Virus record (IMG/VR): IMGVR_UViG_3300025671_000644
Coordinates: 1 to 21,408 of that record
Reading direction: 5' to 3' (one strand)
Length of the DNA: 21,408 bases
DNA from: a virus
The notes beneath the pieces were generated by a model, which saw only the letters and a list, made by a program, of their open reading frames with translations, had not been told where the DNA came from and made no database searches. This document shows positions 14,057 through 20,645 of this stretch, piece after piece (position 1 is the stretch's first letter; each line of letters opens with the position of its first letter). A program made the translations under genes and the position numbers.

Positions 14057-14107
14057 AATGATTATGAGAAAAACCTTACTTGTCTTTGCTTGTAGGATGT
14101 CCCGTCC
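14031..14107 (-). promoter_or_regulatory. Attenuator-like leader with a 12-bp antiterminator option
   Basis: The terminator loop carries GGACGGGACATC (plus strand 14031-14042). Its perfect reverse complement GATGTCCCGTCC is at 14096-14107, upstream in the transcript. In RNA order this is segment a, stem strand b, a', b'. Only one base separates a' from b', too few to span a 12-bp helix, so the a:a' helix and the terminator stem should exclude each other. That is the layout of a terminator/antiterminator switch. The control signal is unknown. Confidence 0.6.
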
Positions 14108-14109
14108 AT
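14062..14109 (-). CDS. Putative 15-codon leader peptide
   Basis: An ATG at 14109-14107 opens MDGTSYKQRQVRFFS and stops with TAA at 14064-14062, five bases before the terminator stem. The start codon abuts and overlaps the 5' antiterminator segment (14107-14096), so a ribosome starting here would cover it and favour the terminator. Translation is not shown; a 15-codon ORF can occur by chance. Confidence 0.35.
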   Translation of the reverse strand: MDGTSYKQRQVRFFS

Positions 14110-14119
14110 GAAGCTTAGG

Positions 14120-14150
14120 CAAAGATAAGCGTATTAAATCAATTCTACAA
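14120..14150 (-). promoter_or_regulatory. Promoter of the replication operon
   Basis: TATCTTTG (14127-14120) matches TAnnTTTG and TTG (14150-14148) lies exactly 20 bases upstream, just after the 70-residue gene. A start about 5 to 8 bases downstream would give a leader of about 120 bases holding the leader ORF and the terminator before the initiator ATG. Confidence 0.7.
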
Positions 14151-14154
14151 GTGA

Positions 14155-14367
14155 CTACACAATACCCATCTTCGCCTCAAGCAGTTTCATGTGTGTCTCA
14201 ATCCTTGCCTTTTGGTCTTTATTGCGTGCGGACTTCTTCATCCGGTAGAACAGTTGCAACATCTTAGCCGGAGGCATCATCTCCCATCCGTACCAAGTGC
14301 GCCCGTCTTTTCCTATTCTTTTGCTTGTGTAGCAATTGATTTTGGTGTGGAATGTGTCTTGTGACAT
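14155..14367 (-). CDS. Hypothetical protein, 70 residues
   Basis: This is a basic protein of unknown family. It begins MSQDTFHTKINCYTSKRIGK, has a WYGWEMMPP turn in the middle and a Lys/Arg-rich helical C-terminal half (LFYRMKKSARNKDQKARIE). There is no membrane segment and no metal-site pattern; one cysteine. It lies 11 bases downstream of the methyltransferase fusion and 5 bases upstream of the -33 box of the replication promoter, so it closes the recombination-side operon. The start is an ATG with an A/T-rich lead. Confidence 0.68.
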   Translation of the reverse strand: MSQDTFHTKINCYTSKRIGKDGRTWYGWEMMPPAKMLQLFYRMKKSARNKDQKARIETHMKLLEAKMGIV

Positions 14368-14378
14368 AGTTGTTAAAT

Positions 14379-16553
14379 TTAGAAAAGTTTAGTTTGTAAT
14401 TCTGATTCAATAGCGAACTTGTGATTCTTCACATTAAGATTAAAGTAGCTTTCCTTCAACTCAATACTGATTGACTTTCTATTCATCTTAAGTGCCTGAT
14501 ATCCTTCTGAACCAATACCACCAAAAGGACTGAATACTGTTTCACCCTCATTGCTATACAAGTGTATTATCCTTTCGATAGTATCAAGTTGAAGAGGGCA
14601 AATGTGCTTTTCATCATTATTATCCTTTGCAGACCTGTATTGCAAAGTTCTGCTATAATTTACGTCCATCCAGACTGGACTTGCGTAATGCTGCCAAACA
14701 TCAACTGGCAAATAGTCTGGCTTAGATGGATCTGTATCCTGATGAGTAATTGGTACTTTATTTTCACCCTCATTCCTAAAGAAAAGTACATAATCCGGAA
14801 TGCCAACACATGACATTGATGAATCCTTCTTAATGGTCTTGTGTAAAAGCCCTAATGATTTGGTTCTTTGCATCTGAGTTACTGGATTCTTCCAAATTGT
14901 AACTCTTGAATGGTAAATAAAGCCCTCGACTGAGAACATATTCTGGATAATTCCAGAGAAGTCTCTTAGCCCAATAACTCCATCCAAGCTTTTACGCAAA
15001 GGCAAATCCATGCAATGAACTGCGCATATTCTTCCAGGCTTCAGTATTCTTTTTAATTGCGGAATTAAGTATGAGAAATGAGTCTTAAACATCTCATAAT
15101 TTGAGACATTACCCATATCTTTTGGATTGTCAGAATACACATACAGCTCTGCAAATGGAGGGCTGAACACAATCAAATCGACTGAATTATCCTCAATCTC
15201 AGCTGACCTTTCTACACAATCCCCATTCATCAATAAATACTTATCTGACTTCACAGTATCAGATTCAATCTTCGCCTTAAACTTATCAAGAGAAGTGTAG
15301 TCTGCCTGAGATGAATACTTACTCATTTCTTCAATCATTTCTTTGTGATTTTTTTGTTTTTGTAAAATTGATTGCCTTACATTTTTTTGGCTCTCTGGAA
15401 TCATTATATGTACATTTACATTCTCTGATTGGCCAAATCTGTATGAGCGCCTTACGGCTTGATAAAACTGCTCAAACTTAAAGTCATAGGAGCAAAATAC
15501 CATGTTGTGACAATTTTGGAAATTCATTCCAAAGCTGGCAATACTTGTCTTTGTGATTAAAACCTTAAATTCTCCTTTGGCAAATCCATTCAATTTATCC
15601 GCCTTAAATTCTGGAGTGTCGCTACCTTTTACGTTAACTGAATCATTTATCTTTTTTGCAAGAAGTTCCGATTCAGTATTTCTTAGTGTCCATATGATCC
15701 ACTGTTTATCTGAAGAATTTACAAGGTTGGCAGTTCTTTCCACTCTTTCATTCATAGACCTATTTAGGTCTTTATGTAGATCAGTAGCAGATACGGCAAC
15801 ATCAGCAAATAAGGAGCCGGTATTATTTTGGACTGGAATAATATGTTCAATGTAGTTTATTTTAGGTAAATCATAACCACATTGAGATTCATCAATTCTT
15901 TTTGGATTATCAAGTGACATAGAAAATGTGCAAATGTATTTCCAGAAGTCATCCTTTGCATGTTTCCTAAGCCTCCATTTCTGTGTCTCACCACCATCAT
16001 GAACAAAGAACATCGCAAGCATTTCAGCGTATGTCATTGTTCCCAAAAACTCACTATGCTGGCCAAGTTCCATGTGGTCATTTGGCGATGGTGTTGCGGT
16101 ACATGCAAGCTTATATTTGTAGTTCCTAAATGAATCTATAATAAGAGATGCCATTTTGCCATTACCCTTCAATATACTTGATTCATCTAATACAACTCCT
16201 TTATATTGTGTTAAGTCGCAATTCTTTAATTGGTCGAAATTCACAACATCAATATTTGACAAATCAACACCAAACTTATTAGCCTCTGATTTAGTCTGCT
16301 GCACAACTGACAAAGGTGCCAATATTAAAACCTTCGATTGAGTATGTCTTGAAACATGATATGCCCATTCAAGCTGCATGAAAGTCTTTCCAAGTCCGCA
16401 ATCCATGAAAAGAGCAAATCTACCTTTCTTAAGCGCTATTTTTACAGCATACTTTTGCCAATCAAATAAATTGTCATTCAATTCATTTACCTCAAATCCA
16501 GTATCTATCTGAATCCTTTTCTTAGAATTTATAAATTGATTATAATCTTTCAT
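14379..16553 (-). CDS. SF2 (SNF2-like) helicase fused to a DNA methyltransferase
   Basis: From the ATG at 16553 this has 724 residues. The N-terminal half is a superfamily 2 motor: CGLGKT (52-57), LDESS (122-126), TATPSPND (152-159), and motif VI QAVRRSYRFGQ (365-375). The C-terminal part is an N6-adenine/N4-cytosine methyltransferase with motif IV FSPPF (463-467) before motif I SPFGGIGSEG (675-684), an order typical of the beta class. It probably modifies phage DNA; no partner endonuclease is visible here. The protein ends QTKLF, which fits the Qxx[LIM]F sliding-clamp motif. The frame is open to 16679, but that part overlaps the exonuclease gene. The gene is clearly AT-rich (15361-15420 has 17 G/C of 60, against 30 of 60 at 16741-16800 in the exonuclease), suggesting later acquisition. 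Confidence 0.92.
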   Translation of the reverse strand: MKDYNQFINSKKRIQIDTGFEVNELNDNLFDWQKYAVKIALKKGRFALFMDCGLGKTFMQLEWAYHVSRHTQSKVLILAPLSVVQQTKSEANKFGVDLSNIDVVNFDQLKNCDLTQYKGVVLDESSILKGNGKMASLIIDSFRNYKYKLACTATPSPNDHMELGQHSEFLGTMTYAEMLAMFFVHDGGETQKWRLRKHAKDDFWKYICTFSMSLDNPKRIDESQCGYDLPKINYIEHIIPVQNNTGSLFADVAVSATDLHKDLNRSMNERVERTANLVNSSDKQWIIWTLRNTESELLAKKINDSVNVKGSDTPEFKADKLNGFAKGEFKVLITKTSIASFGMNFQNCHNMVFCSYDFKFEQFYQAVRRSYRFGQSENVNVHIMIPESQKNVRQSILQKQKNHKEMIEEMSKYSSQADYTSLDKFKAKIESDTVKSDKYLLMNGDCVERSAEIEDNSVDLIVFSPPFAELYVYSDNPKDMGNVSNYEMFKTHFSYLIPQLKRILKPGRICAVHCMDLPLRKSLDGVIGLRDFSGIIQNMFSVEGFIYHSRVTIWKNPVTQMQRTKSLGLLHKTIKKDSSMSCVGIPDYVLFFRNEGENKVPITHQDTDPSKPDYLPVDVWQHYASPVWMDVNYSRTLQYRSAKDNNDEKHICPLQLDTIERIIHLYSNEGETVFSPFGGIGSEGYQALKMNRKSISIELKESYFNLNVKNHKFAIESELQTKLF

Positions 16554-16558
16554 AGTCT

Positions 16559-17473
16559 TTACTTTATGAGGAACCGACGTGAGCCAGCAACCTCGGTGAG
16601 ATAATCGTTGTATAAATCTTGATTCTCGGTCTTGAATCGCTTCGCGTCGAACTTCTGCGAAGCTCTTGCAGCCTTCCAAGTAATTACAGGCTTCCCATCA
16701 TACAAGACCGCCTCACAGTCGCGCATGGTCATCTGAATCTGCGCCTTGAGTTCTTCCTTGCGAGATTTGAGGGCCTTTTCTTCGGCGGCAATATCTTGAA
16801 GCTCTTCGACCACGTCCATCACCTCCTGAGTTGCCAGCATTGATTTACCATCTTTGTGAGTCGGATGTTTTGAAAGCACATCGGCCACATTAACCAAAGG
16901 CGGCTCCTGGTCGGTAAGTACATGATTCAGCCAGAAGTTGTCAGCCTGTTCAGCCATGTACAAGAAATATTCCTCATTGAAGTCAATCTCAAGGTAACCA
17001 AAAAAGACACCTCTGGTTAACCAAGCCACCGCGCCCTTTTTGACTCCACAGATCCCCAACTGCCATTGAAGCTGAGAGAACCAGGTCAGCGGCAACTCAT
17101 CCGGGTCAACTTCCATCTGGGTACTCTTGCATTCAAGAATCCGACGCTCTCCATCGACCAAGTAAAAGCGGTCGGGACTCGCGGAGTAATAGTGCTTCTC
17201 AGAGTGGAACTGCACAGACATCTCATCGCTGCCCGGCTCGATTGGCCAGCCTGTTTCCTCTTCGAACATTTGGGCAATGATTGGCTCAAGAAGATGCCCA
17301 GCTCGCGTAAACTCGTTACCCTCGAAGGGTTCGGTGCGGCCTGTCTTAAGTAGCCACAAGTCTCGGGGAGTCTGATACTTGTTAAGTCCGAGAATCGTGC
17401 TGATCTCGGATGACCCAATGGAGCCCTTCCGGGCTTCCATGTGTTGGTCAATAGTTTCGAATGTTTGTTTCAT
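16559..17473 (-). CDS. YqaJ/lambda-type exonuclease (viral recombinase)
   Basis: This nuclease chews one strand from double-stranded ends to expose 3' single strands for the annealase. It has 304 residues. The nuclease core is in the N-terminal 200: IGSSE (19-23), LEP with E63, SPDRF with D101, LECKS with E114 and K116, and the QLQWQL helix with Q134 and Q138. The C-terminal 100 residues hold a coiled-coil-like Glu/Lys stretch (AAEEKALKSRKEELKAQIQ). RecT lies two genes upstream, the standard exonuclease-annealase pair. The next gene, the helicase-methyltransferase, starts five bases downstream. Confidence 0.93.
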   Translation of the reverse strand: MKQTFETIDQHMEARKGSIGSSEISTILGLNKYQTPRDLWLLKTGRTEPFEGNEFTRAGHLLEPIIAQMFEEETGWPIEPGSDEMSVQFHSEKHYYSASPDRFYLVDGERRILECKSTQMEVDPDELPLTWFSQLQWQLGICGVKKGAVAWLTRGVFFGYLEIDFNEEYFLYMAEQADNFWLNHVLTDQEPPLVNVADVLSKHPTHKDGKSMLATQEVMDVVEELQDIAAEEKALKSRKEELKAQIQMTMRDCEAVLYDGKPVITWKAARASQKFDAKRFKTENQDLYNDYLTEVAGSRRFLIK

Positions 17474-17491
17474 GATTTTTAGATTTAATGG

Positions 17492-17689
17492 TTACAGAAG
17501 TGTTGTCCATCCTGCGCTCAAGCGAGTCATTTCAATGACCTTCTTTAGCTCTATGTTATCCTTTAGCGGATGATTAAATTGGATGTACGCGAAATCATCG
17601 TCAAGTATATCAAGAATTATGGCATGAACCCAGCCAGCATTGCGTAAGTAAAAACTTACTGCCTGTCCTTCGTAAAAGCGCCCAATCAT
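17492..17689 (-). CDS. Hypothetical protein between RecT and exonuclease
   Basis: This 65-residue protein begins MIGRFYEGQAVSFYLRNAGW and has alternating hydrophobic strands (HAIILDIL, FAYIQF), which suggests a small SH3-like beta barrel. I recognise no family. Its ATG overlaps the RecT stop as ATGA and it ends 18 bases before the exonuclease ATG, so it is co-translated with RecT. A helper role in recombination is a guess from position. Confidence 0.7.
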   Translation of the reverse strand: MIGRFYEGQAVSFYLRNAGWVHAIILDILDDDFAYIQFNHPLKDNIELKKVIEMTRLSAGWTTLL

Positions 17690-18543
17690 TGTTGATCATT
17701 TGAGAAGAGCTCACCTGTCTCCTCGTCAACTTCCTCAGTCACAACCTCCACGTCAACATCGTCAGCCTCTGGGTAGATTCCATCTGCATCCAAGTTGCCT
17801 GTCTGGTCATTGCTGAAGTTGTCGGGCTGAATGATACCATCGTCTGAGACAAATGCGCTCTGCATTTCCTCGCTGAGGGGCATGTACTTACTGAGTTGCT
17901 TTATTGCCTTCGCGCAGGCCATCGCCTCATAGTCTGTGGCCCATGCCCCGGATGGCTTGGATTTCTGAAAGGCGTTGCGAAGGCGGAGGCGTTCGACCTC
18001 TTCGCGGCTAAGAACCACAAAGTTGAATCCCCCATCTTTGTAGTGGGCTACTGCGTAAACTCCGGTAAGCTCGCCCCGATCGGTTGGAGCTGGTTTGTGT
18101 GTGAGCTTGGGCTCAAGGCCGAGCTCGTAGTCGAACTCATCGTTAGCATACACGCCGTACGCATACAGCGTTTTAATCTGACCAGACCGACGGGCAAGGT
18201 CTATGTATCCCTTGTAGCCGATTTGGAACTGAACTGACTTGCCGTATGGTACGAAGTACACCTGACCGAGGCTGTCCGATGGCTTGAAGCCAAGGATTGA
18301 GGCCTGCATGACTGCACCGATGAGACTGGCGGCTGAACACTCCGCGACTTTCGGATTCTTCACGATGACCTGGGTAGCCATCTGAATCATGCGATCAGCG
18401 CTCAGGTGCTTCGGTAGGGCTTGAGCAATCTGAGGCTTGAGGCTTTCGAGAACCGACTGTACATCGGTCTGCTTGAGACCGGCCAACGTCCCCTTTTTTG
18501 TGGCCTTCGCCAGCGCTTGGCTGGCCTTTTGCTTTGCATCCAT
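17686..18543 (-). CDS. recT: RecT-family single-strand annealing protein
   Basis: This protein binds single-stranded DNA and anneals complementary strands; it is the partner of the YqaJ exonuclease. It has 285 residues. Family stretches include ASLIGAVMQASILGFKPSDS, LGQVYFVPYG, QIGYKGYIDLARRSGQIKT, and the ATDYEAMACAKAIKQLSKYMPLS region near residues 205-230. The last 60 residues are strongly acidic (EADDVDVEVVTEEVDEETGE), a disordered tail common in RecT proteins. The start is the ATG at 18543, 13 bases after the stop of the 87-residue gene. Confidence 0.95.
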   Translation of the reverse strand: MDAKQKASQALAKATKKGTLAGLKQTDVQSVLESLKPQIAQALPKHLSADRMIQMATQVIVKNPKVAECSAASLIGAVMQASILGFKPSDSLGQVYFVPYGKSVQFQIGYKGYIDLARRSGQIKTLYAYGVYANDEFDYELGLEPKLTHKPAPTDRGELTGVYAVAHYKDGGFNFVVLSREEVERLRLRNAFQKSKPSGAWATDYEAMACAKAIKQLSKYMPLSEEMQSAFVSDDGIIQPDNFSNDQTGNLDADGIYPEADDVDVEVVTEEVDEETGELFSNDQQ

Positions 18544-18556
18544 GGTTTAAGAATTT

Positions 18557-18820
18557 TTAATGTGTAAGTAAATCGTGATAAGTTTCTCCAAGTTCGCTCA
18601 ATGTGTGGTAAGTCTTTGGATCTCCCCACTCATTAAAGATGGCTGTCCCGTCGTTTAAGAAACCGATATGTTCAAAGAACACTTTTGGTTCGGCTTTTTC
18701 GTTGATTCGTTCGGCAACTTCAAAAGGCCGCAGATATTCGTGATCAACTATTACTCCGCTGCGGTAGTAGTCGATCACGAAAAAGTTTTTAGTAGTTCGC
18801 GTTTTCTTTTCAATACTCAT
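18557..18820 (-). CDS. Hypothetical protein, 87 residues
   Basis: No family is recognised. It begins MSIEKKTRTTKNFFVIDYYR, with an aromatic-rich beta-like first half and EWGDPKTYHTLSELGETYHD near the end. No cysteine and no membrane segment are present. It overlaps the regulator gene upstream by 11 bases and precedes recT by 13 bases, so all three probably share the promoter at 19032-19062. Confidence 0.68.
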   Translation of the reverse strand: MSIEKKTRTTKNFFVIDYYRSGVIVDHEYLRPFEVAERINEKAEPKVFFEHIGFLNDGTAIFNEWGDPKTYHTLSELGETYHDLLTH

Positions 18821-19004
18821 GGTTTTTAATTTTAGAGGCTTCGATGCCTCGGATTACAAGATAGCGGATGTGCTCACTCAGCGTATAACTATCCGCTTTA
18901 GACTTAATTTGAAGCTCGCGGAATCGCCTGTCCGCATCTTGCTCCAAGATTCTTTTAAGGGTAGGTGATACCCTCAAACAAATCATTTCTTTCTTATCCC
19001 TCAT
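18810..19004 (-). CDS. Small ribbon-helix-helix-like regulator
   Basis: From the ATG at 19004 it has 64 residues. It reads MRDKKEMICLRVSPTLKRIL, a first strand and helix, then TLSEHIRYLVIRGIEASK, a second helix, which together resemble the CopG/MetJ-type DNA-binding fold with an inserted basic stretch. The frame is open to 19055, but that part lies in the promoter. It is the first leftward gene from the divergent promoter region and would be in place to bind the 16-base palindrome at 19089-19104 and control itself and the rightward genes. The fold is judged by eye, and binding is an inference. Confidence 0.68.
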   Translation of the reverse strand: MRDKKEMICLRVSPTLKRILEQDADRRFRELQIKSKADSYTLSEHIRYLVIRGIEASKIKNHEY

Positions 19005-19031
19005 TGAAATTAGTTTGGTTAAGTAATGGCT

Positions 19032-19062
19032 CAAAGGTAAAACAAAGTAATACAAACCACAA
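19032..19062 (-). promoter_or_regulatory. Leftward divergent promoter
   Basis: TACCTTTG (19039-19032) with TTG (19062-19060) exactly 20 bases upstream, on the minus strand. It would drive the regulator, the 87-residue gene, recT and on. The upstream TTG is 26 bases from the palindrome at 19089. Confidence 0.75.
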
Positions 19063-19088
19063 GAAAAAAGTGATAACCGTGCAAAAAA

Positions 19089-19104
19089 TACCCTAAATAG
19101 GGTA
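19089..19104. promoter_or_regulatory. Central palindromic operator between divergent promoters
   Basis: TACCCTAAATAGGGTA is a perfect 7+7 inverted repeat around AA. Exactly 26 bases separate each edge from the -33 TTG of the promoter on that side, so the site is symmetric for both. A related copy stands at 20573-20588. A position about 70 bases before each start is more usual for an activator than for a simple blocking repressor. Confidence 0.68.
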
Positions 19105-19130
19105 ATTTCTCAATTTTTTTACAAAAACAC

Positions 19131-19161
19131 TTGCATGGTGTTTTACTTTGTATTACATTTG
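19131..19161 (+). promoter_or_regulatory. Rightward divergent promoter
   Basis: TTG (19131-19133), 20 bases, TACATTTG (19154-19161). The acidic-protein ATG follows 21 bases later. The region from the palindrome to the -7 box aligns with the copy at 20573-20645 with no length change. Confidence 0.78.
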
Positions 19162-19182
19162 TAAGACAGAAACAAAGAAGTC

Positions 19183-19851
19183 ATGGAAGTTACAAGCGAA
19201 ATTTACAAGGTGGAAGTAGGGCATGAAATCCTCGTGTTCGATGACCGTAGGGTTGTTGAAGAGTTGTATGAAGGCGAAAGCCGTGAAGATGCTCAGATAA
19301 CTTTTGATTCTTTCAACCCCGAAGATTACGGGGTTGAGGGGATTAATATAAAGATTGTTTGGAGGCGCGATGTTTATACAGTCAGCCCCAATCTGCAAGA
19401 AGGAGATTTAATCGAAGACTTTTTGTTGGATTTTCCAGTAGATGATTGCTGGTCAGATTCTGAATTTTACACCATCGTAGGCGATGAGCCTGAGATGGTG
19501 ACAGAGGAGAAAGAGTTTGGCGTTTATTACGCCAACATAAAAAGTGATGAGCTTCTCGAAAAAGTGAGCGCTCATTTTGACGTTCGGAAGTATAGGATCT
19601 TGAACGCAAACGGCCGCAAGATTCAACTCCGTATTGCGGATCATAGCGAGAATGCATCGAACATCGAAAAGTTTGAAGTTGAGGCTGACTACTACCTTAG
19701 CGTAGTAATTGCTGACGCGGATCAAATTACTGGGTCAAAAAAAGAATGGTTCGAGCTTGACCGGCCGGCCAACTCTGATCAGATATACTTTACCTCAGAG
19801 AATTCTGAGGAGGAGATAATCAAAGAAATTAATTCACTAATAAATCTTTAA
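19183..19851 (+). CDS. Acidic hypothetical protein
   Basis: This is a 222-residue protein of unknown family. By count it has 53 Asp/Glu against 21 Lys/Arg, a net charge near -32. It has no signal peptide and no membrane segment, and one cysteine. Strongly acidic early phage proteins are sometimes DNA mimics that block host DNA-binding enzymes, but the pattern here is spread out and mixed with beta-like stretches, so that is only a possibility. It begins MEVTSEIYKVEVGHEILVFD. It is the first rightward gene from the divergent promoters and ends three bases before the glucosaminidase ATG, so the two are co-transcribed. Confidence 0.78.
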   Translation: MEVTSEIYKVEVGHEILVFDDRRVVEELYEGESREDAQITFDSFNPEDYGVEGINIKIVWRRDVYTVSPNLQEGDLIEDFLLDFPVDDCWSDSEFYTIVGDEPEMVTEEKEFGVYYANIKSDELLEKVSAHFDVRKYRILNANGRKIQLRIADHSENASNIEKFEVEADYYLSVVIADADQITGSKKEWFELDRPANSDQIYFTSENSEEEIIKEINSLINL

Positions 19852-19854
19852 CTT

Positions 19855-20511
19855 ATGATTTCTAAAGCAATAAATTTGATTCTGGCAATTTGCGCCCTCG
19901 GCATTGTGGCGCGATTTGTAACGGCTCAACCGGGGTCATACATTGAGCAAGTTGTGGTCACCGACACCGTTTACCAATTCGACACCCTTTGGCTACATAC
20001 GGAGCCTTCTGAGCGCACCAATCCCCCTCACCCGACCGAAATACCTTCTATGGAGGACGAGGCCGTTAAAAACTATCTTAGGAGGTTTACGCGCCTTGCA
20101 CTTGACGAGGCAGAAGCTTACGGCATTCTTCCATCCATCAAACTCGGGCAAGCCATCCTTGAGTCCGGTGCCGGATCCTCGCGATTGGCGCAGGAAGGAA
20201 AGAACCACTTCGGTTTGAAACACCGGAGCTGGGATGGTGACATGGCCGGAGAAATCAAAGGTATCATCTATGCAAGTGACGATTGCCCTGACCGATGCGC
20301 CTTTACGAGCTTCAAGACAGACTGGGCCGGATGGCGCGCCCATAGCCTCGTTCTAAGCGCAGATAGATATAAATCTGTCCGAGAGGCAGACAATTACACA
20401 AAAGCCGCTCAGGCGCTTTCTCAAGCAGGATACGCAGGTGATCCCCACTATTGGAGAAAGTTGGTTCGCGTCATTGAGAAATACAAGCTATTCGTACTTG
20501 ACCCAAGATAA
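19855..20511 (+). CDS. Exported glucosaminidase-domain lysozyme (GH73/FlgJ-like)
   Basis: This enzyme cleaves the glycan strands of peptidoglycan between N-acetylglucosamine and its neighbour. It has 218 residues. The N-terminus MISKAINLILAICALGIVAR followed by FVTAQ looks like a signal peptide or signal anchor, so it should reach the periplasm without a holin. The catalytic domain covers about 70-213: LPSIKLGQAILESGAGSSRL with likely catalytic E103, the family stretch GKNHFGLKHR, CAFTSFKTDW, and YAGDP (193-197). Two cysteines (C144, C148) could form a disulfide. It is read rightward, apart from the amidase at 420-1004, and shares its promoter with the acidic protein. Confidence 0.9.
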   Translation: MISKAINLILAICALGIVARFVTAQPGSYIEQVVVTDTVYQFDTLWLHTEPSERTNPPHPTEIPSMEDEAVKNYLRRFTRLALDEAEAYGILPSIKLGQAILESGAGSSRLAQEGKNHFGLKHRSWDGDMAGEIKGIIYASDDCPDRCAFTSFKTDWAGWRAHSLVLSADRYKSVREADNYTKAAQALSQAGYAGDPHYWRKLVRVIEKYKLFVLDPR

Positions 20512-20540
20512 TTCTCGTTGTGATTTAGTTGAATGAATCG

Positions 20541-20571
20541 GCTCCGACCCTGACCAGGTCGGGGCTTTTTT
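20541..20571 (+). terminator. Intrinsic terminator after the glucosaminidase gene
   Basis: GCTCCGACC (20541-20549) pairs with GGTCGGGGC (20557-20565), 9 bp with one U-G pair and a 7-base loop, followed by six T (20566-20571). It ends two bases before the palindrome at 20573. Confidence 0.85.
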
Positions 20572-20572
20572 C

Positions 20573-20588
20573 TACCCCAAAAAGGGTA
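20573..20588. promoter_or_regulatory. Second copy of the palindromic operator
   Basis: TACCCCAAAAAGGGTA keeps the TACCC and GGGTA arms of the site at 19089-19104 and the same 16-base length; the inner bases differ. It lies exactly 26 bases before the next -33 TTG, the same spacing as at the divergent promoters. Confidence 0.6.
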
Positions 20589-20614
20589 ATTTTCAAAAAT
20601 AATTCACAAAAAAC

Positions 20615-20645
20615 TTGCGTATTGTTATACAGCGTATTACATTTG
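20615..20645 (+). promoter_or_regulatory. Promoter of the small acidic gene
   Basis: TTG (20615-20617), 20 bases, TACATTTG (20638-20645). The ATG follows 47 bases later. The -7 box and the preceding GTAT are identical to those of the promoter at 19131-19161. Confidence 0.78.

Noticed and set aside
13993-14058. N-terminal extension of the initiator from a TTG at 14058
   Set aside because: It would translate straight through the perfect terminator stem and T run; the ATG at 13992 begins the conserved part.
14031-14107. A complete H-type pseudoknot in the initiator leader
   Set aside because: The base order fits, but the one-base link between the loop segment and the 3' stem arm cannot span a 12-bp helix, so a switch between two folds is more likely.
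15553-15855. Plus-strand ORF of 100 codons inside the methyltransferase fusion
   Set aside because: It is the antisense of a strongly supported coding region and shows no recognisable domain.
15931-15938. TACATTTG on the minus strand inside the methyltransferase fusion
   Set aside because: The -7 match is identical to the real promoters, but no TTG stands 20 bases upstream and it lies within coding sequence far from any start.
18644-18652. TGTCCCGTC, a 9-base match to the attenuator arm
   Set aside because: It is inside the 87-residue gene, has no partner arm nearby, and a 9-base match in 21 kb can be chance.
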